DNA from: CAIKZZ01 sp036742455 | GTDB taxonomy: Bacteria > Pseudomonadota > Gammaproteobacteria > Steroidobacterales > Steroidobacteraceae | Assembly (NCBI GenBank): GCA_036742455.1 | Contig: DAINQU010000036.1 | Span: 1 to 20,889, forward strand | Direction: 5' to 3' | Length of the DNA: 20,889 nucleotides | Shown: positions 7,423 through 15,068 of the stretch, piece after piece | Layout of the letters: each line of letters begins with the position of its first letter | Position numbering within the stretch: position 1 is the first letter of the stretch | Position numbers and translations under genes: made by a program | Notes under the pieces: generated by a model | Databases searched by the model: none | What the model was told of the DNA's origin: nothing | Seen by the model: the letters and a program-made list of their open reading frames with translations, nothing else

Positions 7423-7931
7423 GCGGACAACACCGATTGCACTCGGCGCCCCGGCAATTTTGACCGCCCGTCCAATGCGATAAGCTCGAGGAGAAAGGCA
7501 CAGCCGACCACCTCGCCGCCCAGCTTTTCGACCAAGGCAACGGCCGCCGCAGCGGTGCCGCCAGTGGCCAATACATCGTCCACTACCAACACACGGCGGC
7601 GCCCCTTGAATGCGTCCCGATGGGCTTCCAATGCGGTGGCCCCGTACTCTAGATCGTAACTGACGGTTTCGGTCGCGCCGGGCAATTTGCCCGGCTTGCG
7701 CAGAGGAACAAAACCACAGGCGAGCGCTTTGGCAGCGAGTGCGCCGAAGATGAAACCGCGAGCTTCCATACCCGCCACGAGGTCAATGGGCTCACCCCGA
7801 AAGGGGGCTATCAGTCGCGCGATAGAATCCTCGAGCGCTGCGGGATCTGCCATGAGCGGCGTCAGATCTTTGAAGATCACGCCCGGCTTTGGGAAATCCG
7901 GCACCTCACGAATATATTCAAATAACTTCAT
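7419..7931 (-). CDS. apt: Adenine phosphoribosyltransferase
   Basis: A 170-residue type I phosphoribosyltransferase, full length for the family. It converts adenine plus PRPP to AMP in purine salvage, in the cytoplasm. The N-terminal IREVPDFPKPGVIFKDLTPLM is diagnostic for Apt. GMEARGFIFGALAA is the adenine-site region, PLRKPGKLPG the flexible loop, and VLVVDDVLATGGT (114-126) the PRPP-binding motif. The ATG at 7931 lies three bases after the stop of the ATP-grasp gene and has GGAG upstream within that gene's end. The stop overlaps the TTG start of the MOSC gene. Confidence 0.97.
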   Translation of the reverse strand: MKLFEYIREVPDFPKPGVIFKDLTPLMADPAALEDSIARLIAPFRGEPIDLVAGMEARGFIFGALAAKALACGFVPLRKPGKLPGATETVSYDLEYGATALEAHRDAFKGRRRVLVVDDVLATGGTAAAAVALVEKLGGEVVGCAFLLELIALDGRSKLPGRRVQSVLSA

Positions 7932-7934
7932 GCA

Positions 7935-8969
7935 TCACACTCCGCCCACCCTCCAGGTGGCCTGATAATGAGTCCCGAGGGATAGCAGTCGGGCAAGCAG
8001 GTCATCGTAACTCAGACCCGACAATTGCGCGGAACGCGCAAACACCTCTTCTTGCGACAAAATCGGGTTCGCGTTGGCCTCGAGCGCAAAAACGCGACCA
8101 TCCGCCATCACCCGAAAATCGACCCGCGCGTATCCGGTCAAGTGGAGCGCGCGATAAATGCGCCGCGTCAAGCGGTGCAATTCCGCCACTACACCTTCCG
8201 GAAGAGTGTGCGCGGCTTCTGTGTATATGCCGTGACGAGCTTGATAGCGCCGATCCCATTTGACGCGCCGCGTCGCAATCGGCGCACCCCCTTCGGGGAG
8301 ATTGCCAAATTTCAATTCCCAAATCGGTAAGGTTCGAAGCCGCTCATTTCCGAGTACACCGACATAAATTTCGCGCCCCTCAACGTACTCTTCCACCAAC
8401 GCGTCGCTCGACGCCTGCTCATGCACGAATTGGATACGCTGCCGAAGACTCGCGACGTCGCCGCAAATGGACGCCTGCGCGATGCCCAACGAGGCGTCAT
8501 CGGTCGCGGACTTAACGAAGAGCGGGTAGCGCAGCCGTGAGGGCAAGCGGATTTTTTCACCTCTCTTACATACGGCGAATTGCGGGGTGGGGATGCGGTG
8601 ATAGGCCAAGAGCTGCTTGGTGAGCACCTTGTCTCGGGACAACATCAAGCCACGCGGGTTGCATCCGGTATACGGCTGCTTGAGTAACTCAAGAAAAGAC
8701 ACTACGTGGAAATCCTGCGCGACGAGACCATCGAACTCGTCGAGCAAATTAAAGACAATGTTCGGCTGCCAATCCCGAATGGCGCGCTTGAGATCCGTCA
8801 GACTGTCGTAAACGCCGAGGCACCGAACGTCGTGACCGGCCGACGTCAGGTGGCTGACAACGTCGAATTCCGTCCGGCATTCATCAACATCGCGTTGTGA
8901 CATTCCCTCGAGCGTAGCCGGCGGGATCAGACTCTCGTGCATGATGACGAGAATGCGTTTGGGCTTCAT
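7935..8969 (-). CDS. ATP-grasp ligase resembling D-alanine--D-alanine ligase
   Basis: A 344-residue ATP-grasp protein. A Rossmann-like N-terminal part (RILVIMHESL) is followed by YTGCNPRGLMLSRDKVLTKQLL, which resembles the Ddl hinge and Lys region. The ATP-binding strand PLFVKSATDDASLGI replaces the Ddl consensus VKPxxxGSSxGV. EYVEGREIYVGVLGN follows, and the metal site is ARVDFRVMADGRVFALEANANP, where Ddl has E-I-N-T-x-P. The shared fold is clear, but these substitutions suggest that it joins something other than two D-alanines; the true substrates are unknown. I chose ATG 8969 (AAGG upstream). ATG 8990 and GTG 9029 are alternatives; the last would leave only 12 bases after the ADP-ribosylglycohydrolase gene. 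Confidence 0.85.
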   Translation of the reverse strand: MKPKRILVIMHESLIPPATLEGMSQRDVDECRTEFDVVSHLTSAGHDVRCLGVYDSLTDLKRAIRDWQPNIVFNLLDEFDGLVAQDFHVVSFLELLKQPYTGCNPRGLMLSRDKVLTKQLLAYHRIPTPQFAVCKRGEKIRLPSRLRYPLFVKSATDDASLGIAQASICGDVASLRQRIQFVHEQASSDALVEEYVEGREIYVGVLGNERLRTLPIWELKFGNLPEGGAPIATRRVKWDRRYQARHGIYTEAAHTLPEGVVAELHRLTRRIYRALHLTGYARVDFRVMADGRVFALEANANPILSQEEVFARSAQLSGLSYDDLLARLLSLGTHYQATWRVGGV

Positions 8970-9041
8970 GTTTCGAGCCTTACCGATCATCGATGACAAC
9001 ACACTCGCGCATGGACCTCGTCCGCCCACCGCAGCGTGTTC

Positions 9042-10019
9042 TCACGCCGATTGTCCGGGCGGCTCTTCCATTAAGCGTGTCAGTGCCGCGACGAGGAGTC
9101 GATCCGCACATGCCTCAATGACTGACCGATCGATCAGCGCGGCGAGCCAATGGGGCGGCAGCGAATGCGCGCCGTACAGTGCCCCCGCCAGCGCACCCGT
9201 TGCCGCTCCCGCAACGTCCGAGCTGCGTCCTGTGTTTACAGCGACCAATACGGCTTCTTTGTAGGATTGGGTGTTCCGCGTTGCGTGGTACACCAACGAC
9301 AACATGCCGAGCGCATCGCCACCGGACGGCGGTACGTCAGCCACGTTGGACGCTTGCAGCCGAACGGCAGCTCGCACGGCGGTAACTGTGGGCATCCACT
9401 CCGGGGACGTCATCGCAGTAATGCGGGGATCATCGTCCATCAGCGCATGGCTGGGCGTTCCGTGCAGCGCGGCGACGATCGCCAAGGCATACGCGCCGGT
9501 TGCATCCAGCACGGTCGGAGATGTGTGCGTGAGGTTAGCGAGGGCGCGTGCGGCGCCAGCAGCGCCGCTGGGTTCGGAAAATTCAAACGCTGCCACCACC
9601 GCCGCACGTGGGAAGGGCTCCGCATCCACCACGCGATCTGCGACGGCACTCCCGGCAGGCGAGAGCGCCGCTGCCATGGCCGCGGAAATGCCGAGACACC
9701 GGCCGGTCGACGAACCGAGCCCATTGCGGCGCCAACGATCCCAGCGATCCATCACATCGCCCAGCTGCAGCGCACCGCAATCGATGACGGAATCCGCGCA
9801 CAGCAGCGCCGTCGCCGCATCGTCGCTCCAGGCGCCGCGCGGAAGATCGTAGGGACCGCCTCCCAGCAAATCGCCCACTCGACTGAACGTGCCCGGCCGA
9901 CGATGTTGCACGGCAGCACCGAGCGCATCACCCAACGCCAGCCCCAGAAGCATCCCCCGGAATCGATCGCGCAGTTGCTCCGCGGCCGCGTGATCCGACT
10001 CCCCACTCGGCTCACTCAT
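9042..10019 (-). CDS. ADP-ribosylglycohydrolase-like protein with altered metal site
   Basis: A 325-residue protein of the ARH/DraG fold. Family features seen are RFRGMLLGLALGDALGAAV (19-37), GAWSDDAATALL (62-73), a THTSP segment (164-168) and VNTGRSSDVAGAATGALAGALYG (261-283). The family normally has T-D-D-T near the N terminus and G-G-D-x-D-T near the C terminus, both binding the two Mg2+ ions. Here these read S65-D66-D67-A68 and G264-R-S266-S-D268-V269, so one metal-binding Asp and a Thr are lost. A clear NGxxMR substrate segment was not found. It may be a weak or altered enzyme, or a binding protein. Its ATG overlaps the ttcA stop (ATGA). Confidence 0.82.
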   Translation of the reverse strand: MSEPSGESDHAAAEQLRDRFRGMLLGLALGDALGAAVQHRRPGTFSRVGDLLGGGPYDLPRGAWSDDAATALLCADSVIDCGALQLGDVMDRWDRWRRNGLGSSTGRCLGISAAMAAALSPAGSAVADRVVDAEPFPRAAVVAAFEFSEPSGAAGAARALANLTHTSPTVLDATGAYALAIVAALHGTPSHALMDDDPRITAMTSPEWMPTVTAVRAAVRLQASNVADVPPSGGDALGMLSLVYHATRNTQSYKEAVLVAVNTGRSSDVAGAATGALAGALYGAHSLPPHWLAALIDRSVIEACADRLLVAALTRLMEEPPGQSA

Positions 10020-10876
10020 ACGTCGTCAGCCGACTCTCGGCGGACATCCAGTCCCATGAAATCAAACAACCGGGGGTCGGCCAATTGGGACGGCGACACG
10101 TCGCGGATGGCGGCAAAAATGGACTCGATGCGACCGGGGAACTCTCGTTCCCACGTTGTGAGCATTTTGCCGATGACTTCACGCTGTAGATTCGCCTGCG
10201 ATCCGCACAAAGTGCATGGAATGATCGGAAATTGGCGCGCCCTCGCGTAGCGGGCGATGTCACGCTCCGGCACATACGCCAGTGGCCGGATGACGATGTG
10301 GCGACCGTCATCAGAACGCAATTTCGGCGGCATCGCTTTGAGCTTGCCACCATAAAACAAGTTTAAAAACAGCGTTTCAAGAATGTCGTCGCGGTGGTGA
10401 CCCAATGCAATCTTAGTGATCCCGTTTTCATCCGCCCAACGATACAAGGCGCCGCGTCGCATCCGCGAACACAAGCTGCACATAGTGCGGCCTTCGGGGA
10501 TCAAGCGTTTTACAACAGAATACGTATCCTGCTCGATGACGTGCCACGACACGCCCAGACGAGTGAGATAGTCGGGCAAGATGTGCGCCGGAAACCCGGG
10601 CTGCTTTTGATCCAAATTGACAGCCACCAACTCAAACCGCACGGGCGCACTGCGCTGCAAAGACAGCAGCAAGTCCAGCATCGTGTAGGAGTCCTTGCCG
10701 CCGGATAGGCAGACCATGACGCGGTCGCCTTCCGCAATCATCCCGTAATCGGCTATCGCCTTGCCCACCATGCCGCGCAGTTCGGCTTGTAGTTTTTTGA
10801 ACGTCCGCGACGGTCTCGGCAACGACGATGACGTGTCGCTCACCTCGGTGCCGACAGAGGGCTCAACGACCGACAT
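10016..10876 (-). CDS. ttcA: tRNA 2-thiocytidine(32) synthetase TtcA
   Basis: A 286-residue PP-loop enzyme that thiolates cytidine 32 of certain tRNAs. The N-terminal PP-loop SGGKDS (58-63) binds ATP. The CSLC pair (Cys134, Cys137) and Cys222 in IPCTLCGSQ are the expected ligands of the [4Fe-4S] cluster; Cys225 completes a second CxxC. GHHRDDILETLFLNLFYGG and RPLAYVPERDIARYA are further TtcA signatures. The first 20 residues are Ser/Thr-rich and variable. The start shares one base with the stop of the M32 peptidase gene (TAATG), and the stop overlaps the next start (ATGA), so it sits in a tightly coupled run. Confidence 0.97.
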   Translation of the reverse strand: MSVVEPSVGTEVSDTSSSLPRPSRTFKKLQAELRGMVGKAIADYGMIAEGDRVMVCLSGGKDSYTMLDLLLSLQRSAPVRFELVAVNLDQKQPGFPAHILPDYLTRLGVSWHVIEQDTYSVVKRLIPEGRTMCSLCSRMRRGALYRWADENGITKIALGHHRDDILETLFLNLFYGGKLKAMPPKLRSDDGRHIVIRPLAYVPERDIARYARARQFPIIPCTLCGSQANLQREVIGKMLTTWEREFPGRIESIFAAIRDVSPSQLADPRLFDFMGLDVRRESADDV

Positions 10877-12369
10877 TACCGCGGCTCAAGGTATTTGGCT
10901 TCGAGATAACGCAGAGCCGGCCATGCAGACAACGGCTGCCCGGTCGCGTCCTTCACAAGGTCATGTACGTTGGAGCGAGCACCGACGCCGTGCACATTCG
11001 ACCGCAACCACGCGTTTAACGCGGTGAAGTCACCTCGTGCGATGGACGCATCAAGATCCTCCACATCCGCTCGAATCGCCTCCCAGAGCTGCATGGCAAT
11101 TAAGCCACCCAACGCATGCGCCGGAAAATAGCCAAACTGACCGACCGCCCAATGATCGTCTTGGAGACACCCTTCGAGGTCATCACGCGGCCGCACGCCG
11201 AGGCGAGACTGCGCGTGGTCATTCCACGCGTCGGCGAGCTGCGATGCCTCCAGCGTACCGTCGATTAATTGCTGCTCCAGCTCGTAGCGGAGCAAGACGT
11301 GCGCCAAATAGGTCAACTCATCCGCATCGATACGCAATGGACTCGCGTGCACACGGGTCAAATGGCGATATAAATTATCGACCTGCCACGCTGGACCGGC
11401 GACGCCGTATTGACGCTCCAGCATCGGCTGCAGAAACGACAAGAACGGCCGACTTCGCACCACACACATCTCGAGTAGCAGCGACTGGCTCTCTTCCAAC
11501 GCGAGCCCGCGACTGCGCCCGACCGGTTGATCTCGCCATTCGGGGGGCAAGCCCAGCTGGTAGAGCGCGTGACCGGTTTCGTGCAGCGCCGCCAATAGAC
11601 CTTGGAACGGATCGGTGGCGTCAAAGTGCGTGGTCACGCGCAAGTCACCGGGAATCCCTTCGGTAAAGGAGTGATCGGACTCATCGAGGCGGCCGCGGTC
11701 AAACGGGAACCCCAGCGCCTTCATCGCCTCGACGCAGAGTGCGCGCTGACGATCCGAGGACACATTGCCCTCCAGTGGCATCGGCACGACTTGTAAGGCC
11801 AAGCTCTCTTGTACCAGTGAAGGTAGGCGGCGGCCTAAGGCTTTGAACAGCGGATCGATATCGGCCACCAACATGCCGGGACTGAATTCATCCAACAGCG
11901 CGTCGTACGGGTCCAGACCCAAATGGTGCCCGAGCATCGCAGCGCGATCTCGGGTCAGCGCCACGACTTCGGCCAGATACGGCGCCACGTCGGCGTAGCG
12001 GCGCGTCCGACGCGCATCCGCCCAGTGAGCCTCCGCACGCGCGGTCGCTTTGGCCAAGCGAGAGATCAAGGCGTTTGGCATCGCCAGCGAATGATCGCGT
12101 TGCCGCCGCATCTCACGGAGATTGGCGACTTGCCAATCCTCGAGTGCGCCGACACTAGCCTGAGCCCGCTCTATTAATCGCGAGACTTTGGGCGATGTCA
12201 GAATGGCGTGACATTCGGTTTCGAGGGCGGCGAGTTGTTCGCCGCGGACATCGGCGCTCCCGCTCGGCATCACGACGGCAGCGTCCCAGCGCAGAATGGC
12301 CAGTGCGCCCCGAAAGGCGTGTAAGCGACGGAACTCGTCCTCGAGTTGCTGGTAAGGGCTAGCGGCCAT
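10876..12369 (-). CDS. Carboxypeptidase Taq, M32 family metallopeptidase
   Basis: A 497-residue M32 carboxypeptidase, the usual size for the family. It removes C-terminal residues from peptides, probably in the cytoplasm since no signal peptide is seen. The zinc motif HETGH is at 263-267 in LLAALHETGHALYQLG. The third ligand is Glu293 in LEESQS, 30 residues after the first His as in the Pyrococcus enzyme. GDLRVTTHFD matches the family's DxRxTT motif, and QFGYFPAHALGGLIAMQL is the conserved C-terminal block. Translation can be read 21 codons further upstream, but ATG 12369 has a good GAGGAA site and starts at the family's usual position. It heads the minus-strand operon and shares TAATG with ttcA. 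Confidence 0.95.
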   Translation of the reverse strand: MAASPYQQLEDEFRRLHAFRGALAILRWDAAVVMPSGSADVRGEQLAALETECHAILTSPKVSRLIERAQASVGALEDWQVANLREMRRQRDHSLAMPNALISRLAKATARAEAHWADARRTRRYADVAPYLAEVVALTRDRAAMLGHHLGLDPYDALLDEFSPGMLVADIDPLFKALGRRLPSLVQESLALQVVPMPLEGNVSSDRQRALCVEAMKALGFPFDRGRLDESDHSFTEGIPGDLRVTTHFDATDPFQGLLAALHETGHALYQLGLPPEWRDQPVGRSRGLALEESQSLLLEMCVVRSRPFLSFLQPMLERQYGVAGPAWQVDNLYRHLTRVHASPLRIDADELTYLAHVLLRYELEQQLIDGTLEASQLADAWNDHAQSRLGVRPRDDLEGCLQDDHWAVGQFGYFPAHALGGLIAMQLWEAIRADVEDLDASIARGDFTALNAWLRSNVHGVGARSNVHDLVKDATGQPLSAWPALRYLEAKYLEPR

Positions 12370-12516
12370 GATTCCTCGTCCGCCCGACCACAGGCCCATC
12401 GGGGGCACCGGCGCCCTCAGGCGAGGAGGCACGGACGGGTCGGGGACAGTCCTAGTCTACCCGAACAGCGGCCAAAGCGCTCGCCAGACGACCCTCAATA
12501 CGCTGTTTTTGCTCAA

Positions 12517-12554
12517 GAAAACAAAACAGCCGCTGCGCAATTGCGCGGCGGCTG
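12517..12554 (-). terminator. Rho-independent terminator after the MaoC-type hydratase gene
   Basis: The two arms 12527-12540 and 12541-12554 form a long hairpin with one wobble pair around a central AATT. Read on the minus strand, it is followed by TTTTGTTTT (12526-12518). It lies 18 bases beyond the hydratase stop and ends the phaC-maoC transcript. The rest of the 203-base gap 12370-12572 holds the leader of the M32 gene and a possible TAGACT -10 (12459-12454, minus strand). I see nothing else in it. Confidence 0.85.
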
Positions 12555-12572
12555 CCGTTCGGTCGGTCGCCG

Positions 12573-13040
12573 TTAGAAGTAATAGCGCATCAGAATTTCG
12601 CCGATGCAGGCTGGCTTCTTCTCGCCCTCAATTTCCATGGTGAATTCTTCGGTCAACATGAATCCGCCCTTGAAATCATCAATGGCGACCAGTTTGGAGC
12701 GGCCGCGGACCCGCGCGCCGACCTTGACGGCATTGGTGAAGCGTAATTTGTTCAGCCCGTAGTTGATGACTTGGCGCAACCCCGGAAACGCCGGGCGGCC
12801 TTCCTCAACGATCCCGCGAATCATCGGATAGAGCGATAGCGTCAGGTATCCGTGGGCGATGGTGGTCTTCCACGGTGATTCGGCGGCCGCCCGCTCTGGA
12901 TTCGTGTGTATCCACTGGTGATCGTCGGTGGCGGTCGCGAACGCATTCACCCGCTCTTGCGTGATCTCGATCCAGTCACTGACGTGGATATCTTGACCGA
13001 TCTGGGTGCCCAATTCCGCGCGTACTGTTTCGAGTGACAT
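12573..13040 (-). CDS. MaoC-family (R)-enoyl-CoA hydratase-like protein
   Basis: A 155-residue single hot-dog domain protein. The hydratase-2 motif is present: ATATDDHQWIH with Asp40 and His45 spaced five apart, like the catalytic Asp/His pair of PhaJ, then IAHGYLTLSL. Proteins of this type hydrate trans-2-enoyl-CoA to (R)-3-hydroxyacyl-CoA. Lying 48 bases downstream of phaC on the same strand and ahead of a strong terminator, it could feed (R)-monomers from beta-oxidation to the polymerase, as PhaJ does; this is inference. The sequence is closer to the NodN/MaoC type than to classic PhaJ. The start has GGAGG eight bases upstream. Confidence 0.88.
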   Translation of the reverse strand: MSLETVRAELGTQIGQDIHVSDWIEITQERVNAFATATDDHQWIHTNPERAAAESPWKTTIAHGYLTLSLYPMIRGIVEEGRPAFPGLRQVINYGLNKLRFTNAVKVGARVRGRSKLVAIDDFKGGFMLTEEFTMEIEGEKKPACIGEILMRYYF

Positions 13041-13088
13041 GCCCGTGCCTCCGATGAAGTGGACACGGATGATAGCCGAATGGCCCGC

Positions 13089-14411
13089 TCAACGACGCGC
13101 CAGCCATTCGGCAATCCGTGCCGGCAAGCCGGCCGCGCGCTGACTCACAAAAATGCCGATATGGCCCGTGGGCACGGCCATTTCGTCATAGCGCTTGGAT
13201 CGGGTCAGTCCCGCCAACGCGCGCGAGGCCGCCGGCGGGACGATATGGTCATCGAGCGCATACACGTTCAGCAGTGGCGCCTCTATGCGGGCCAGGTCGA
13301 CCGTTCGGTCGCCCAAGGTCAATGTGCCGTGTAGGAGTTGATTCTGCTGATAACAACGCTGCACAAAATCCGCCCACAGGGCGGCGGGCTGGTCGGGGCT
13401 GTCGTGAACCCACCGCTCCATTCGGCGAAATCGCTGCACCCAGTGAGGATCATCGGCGTGATCCAAGAGGTCCAGATATTTTCCGAGCCCGAGGCGATAG
13501 GGCGCCAAGGCCTGGAAGACCGCCGCCAGTGCCGCCCCAGGAATGACGCTCTGCGATAGGGCCATCGGGCCTACATCCAGACGTCGCATCCAATGGGACA
13601 ACAAGTCGTCCGGGGTTTGGCAGTCCACGGGCGTGACCAGCGTGACCAGTCGACGGATTCGGCGCGGCACGAGAGCGGCGTAGCACAGCGCGAACACGCC
13701 CCCCTGACAGATGCCCATCAAGTCGATCGTTCGCCGACCTGCCACCGTGCGTACGGCGCGGTCGAGAGTGCCAAGGACCAGCTCGGACCACGTCCACCCC
13801 GGCGCGTCGGGCCGAGGGTCGCCCCACTCCAGCAGATAGACGGCACGTCCACCCGCGACCAATCCGCGGATCATCGATCGCTCGGCCTCCAGATCGAGGA
13901 TCGACGGTCGATTGATCAGGGCGTAGACGATCAGCAGTGGCGTCGATCGAGCCGTTGCATCGCCGTAGCGGAAGACGCGCGCCGCGCCCTCCTCCCAGAC
14001 CAAGGTCCGAGGCATACCCTCCGCAGGCAGCCCCAATGCCGCCCACGCCGAAGCGTCTGCACCGACACCGCGCGACCAGTCGGCTGGAAGGTGGGGGTGA
14101 TGGGCCACCGCCGCCCGAACGGCTGCCCCGACTAAATCCGCCGCGGCGGCCGATCGTGCCCATTGTTGGTACGCGGATTCCGCGGCGTGCAACCAGGGCG
14201 CGAGCGTTGCCCGCCACCGACCCGGCGGAATGCCCTCGGGCGGAAGCGTTGGCCCTTCCCGAAACGGACCATGGGACTGCAGCAGTTTGAGCAGTTCCGG
14301 AGCGATCGTGTTTGGGTCAAGCGTACCGGTGGACGGGCGCAGCGCCGAGGCCCATTGGGCGTACAGCGCGGCAAAGCCCCCCACATCACCCGGACCCGCG
14401 TCCGTGTTCAT
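13089..14411 (-). CDS. phaC: Poly(3-hydroxyalkanoate) synthase, class III-type PhaC with N-terminal extension
   Basis: A 440-residue alpha/beta-hydrolase-fold polymerase that adds (R)-3-hydroxyacyl units from CoA to a growing polyester at the granule surface. The lipase-like box is GICQGG (233-238) with nucleophile Cys235. Asp388 (YALDDHIVPP) and His417 (GHIGIF) complete the triad. STPLLIVYALINRPSILDL and LVTPVDC match class III PhaC. The catalytic residues sit exactly 86 positions later than C149, D302 and H331 of the Allochromatium vinosum enzyme, so the core is collinear and the first 86 residues are extra (Ala- and Trp-rich). Class III PhaC normally needs PhaE, and no phaE is seen here. 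The start has GGGAG upstream. The gene is divergent from the phasin gene and followed by the MaoC-type hydratase gene. Confidence 0.93.
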   Translation of the reverse strand: MNTDAGPGDVGGFAALYAQWASALRPSTGTLDPNTIAPELLKLLQSHGPFREGPTLPPEGIPPGRWRATLAPWLHAAESAYQQWARSAAAADLVGAAVRAAVAHHPHLPADWSRGVGADASAWAALGLPAEGMPRTLVWEEGAARVFRYGDATARSTPLLIVYALINRPSILDLEAERSMIRGLVAGGRAVYLLEWGDPRPDAPGWTWSELVLGTLDRAVRTVAGRRTIDLMGICQGGVFALCYAALVPRRIRRLVTLVTPVDCQTPDDLLSHWMRRLDVGPMALSQSVIPGAALAAVFQALAPYRLGLGKYLDLLDHADDPHWVQRFRRMERWVHDSPDQPAALWADFVQRCYQQNQLLHGTLTLGDRTVDLARIEAPLLNVYALDDHIVPPAASRALAGLTRSKRYDEMAVPTGHIGIFVSQRAAGLPARIAEWLARR

Positions 14412-14458
14412 CGCGGCTCCCGCACCGCAAAAGACGCTCGATTCCCTCGAACCATCCG

Positions 14459-14472
14459 AACAACCCGTTGTT
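14459..14472. promoter_or_regulatory. Palindrome between phaC and the phasin gene
   Basis: AACAAC (14459-14464) and GTTGTT (14467-14472) form a perfect 6+6 inverted repeat with a 2-base centre. It lies 47 bases upstream of the phaC start in the 153-base divergent region 14412-14564. It could be an operator for phaC. No protein can be assigned from sequence. Confidence 0.35.
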
Positions 14473-14505
14473 TAAAATAGCCTTTCAGATCAGAGTAAGT
14501 TTTTG

Positions 14506-14533
14506 TTGCGCTGCAAAAATAAACGTGTATACT
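14506..14533 (+). promoter_or_regulatory. Phasin gene promoter (sigma-70-like)
   Basis: A -35-like TTGCGC (14506-14511) is followed after 16 bases by a -10 TATACT (14528-14533). Transcription would start near 14540, giving a leader of about 25 bases with an AGGAG ribosome binding site (14553-14557) seven bases before the ATG. Both promoter hexamers overlap TGC-rich repeats that are likely PhaR operators. Confidence 0.65.
14507..14516 (+). promoter_or_regulatory. Candidate PhaR operator, copy 1 (over the phasin -35)
   Basis: TGCGCTGCAA overlaps the -35 of the phasin promoter. It differs by one base from the copy at 14533-14542. PhaR proteins are known to bind TGC/GCA-rich elements at phaP promoters. 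Confidence 0.55.
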
Positions 14534-14542
14534 GCACTGCAA
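14533..14542 (+). promoter_or_regulatory. Candidate PhaR operator, copy 2 (phasin -10 and start point)
   Basis: TGCACTGCAA overlaps the last base of the -10 and the expected transcription start. It begins 26 bases after copy 1. The two copies are also arms of an imperfect inverted repeat (14503-14515 and 14533-14545, 11 of 13 positions pairing). Confidence 0.55.
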
Positions 14543-14564
14543 CAAGCCCCTTAGGAGCCTCACG

Positions 14565-14933
14565 ATGACGAACCCGACCGCCGAAATCAATGCCCTCATT
14601 GAGCAGAGCAAGAAGTTTGCCGAGCCGATGACCCGCCTGACTGCGTTGTCGATCCAGTCGTTCGAGAAGTTGGCCCGCCATCAGTATGGCGTCGCTGGCG
14701 ATGCGTTGGAGTACTCGATTGCTGCGCTGCAGACCGGCGTCGCGACGACGGAAGTGCCGGAGTACTTCAAGTCGCAGACCGCGCTGGCTCAGACCTATGT
14801 GGATCGTCAGACGCAGCGCACTCAGGAACTGACCAAGCTCGCCGATGAAATCCGCGCGAACTACACGAGCTGGTTTGACCAAGCCTCGGCGGACTTCAAG
14901 GCGAAGACTGCGAAGGTCGCTGACGCGGCCTAA
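14565..14933 (+). CDS. phaP: Phasin family protein (PHA granule coat)
   Basis: A 122-residue, mostly helical amphipathic protein with no cysteine, typical of phasins. It should coat polyhydroxyalkanoate granules, limit their coalescence and set their number and size. MTNPTAEINALIEQSKKFAEP, a central FEKLARHQYGVAGDALEYSIAALQTG and a charged C-terminal helix ending in Lys/Ala repeats fit the Phasin_2-type family. The gene has a clear promoter, an AGGAG site and putative PhaR operators, so it is probably strongly induced when granules form. It is followed by two hairpins and is likely to be a monocistronic, abundant mRNA. The gene symbol follows function and position. Confidence 0.93.
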   Translation: MTNPTAEINALIEQSKKFAEPMTRLTALSIQSFEKLARHQYGVAGDALEYSIAALQTGVATTEVPEYFKSQTALAQTYVDRQTQRTQELTKLADEIRANYTSWFDQASADFKAKTAKVADAA

Positions 14934-14940
14934 GGTTTCT

Positions 14941-15025
14941 CGCCCGGTCCCCCAATTCGGGGAGAGCGGGTGTAACGACCCCCCTCGGGACGGGTGTGCC
15001 TAGTGCCGCCCGTCCCATCTTATTT
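14941..15025 (+). terminator. Tandem hairpins after the phasin gene, second one a probable terminator
   Basis: The first hairpin has an outer stem CGCCCG/CGGGTG (14941-14946, 14967-14972, one G-T pair) and an inner TCCCC/GGGGA stem, with no T-run. The second has a 10-bp stem (14987-14996 with 15007-15016, one wobble) followed by ATCTTATTT (15017-15025), a weak T-tract. Together they could stabilise the phasin mRNA and then terminate it. The remainder of the 178-base gap before phaR holds a third TGC element at 15069. Confidence 0.55.
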
Positions 15026-15068
15026 CAGGCTGCTCCGCCGGGCTTACCGCCGGCCAGCCGCCCTGTTT

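Noticed and set aside
12370..12432. 21-codon upstream extension of the M32 carboxypeptidase
   Set aside because: The added part is Pro/Arg/Gly-rich and not a signal peptide, while ATG 12369 has GAGGAA directly upstream.
13450..14217. Long open frame of 255 codons inside phaC in a second minus-strand frame
   Set aside because: It is Gly/Arg-rich, has no recognisable motif and lies wholly within the convincing phaC frame; high GC lengthens chance frames.
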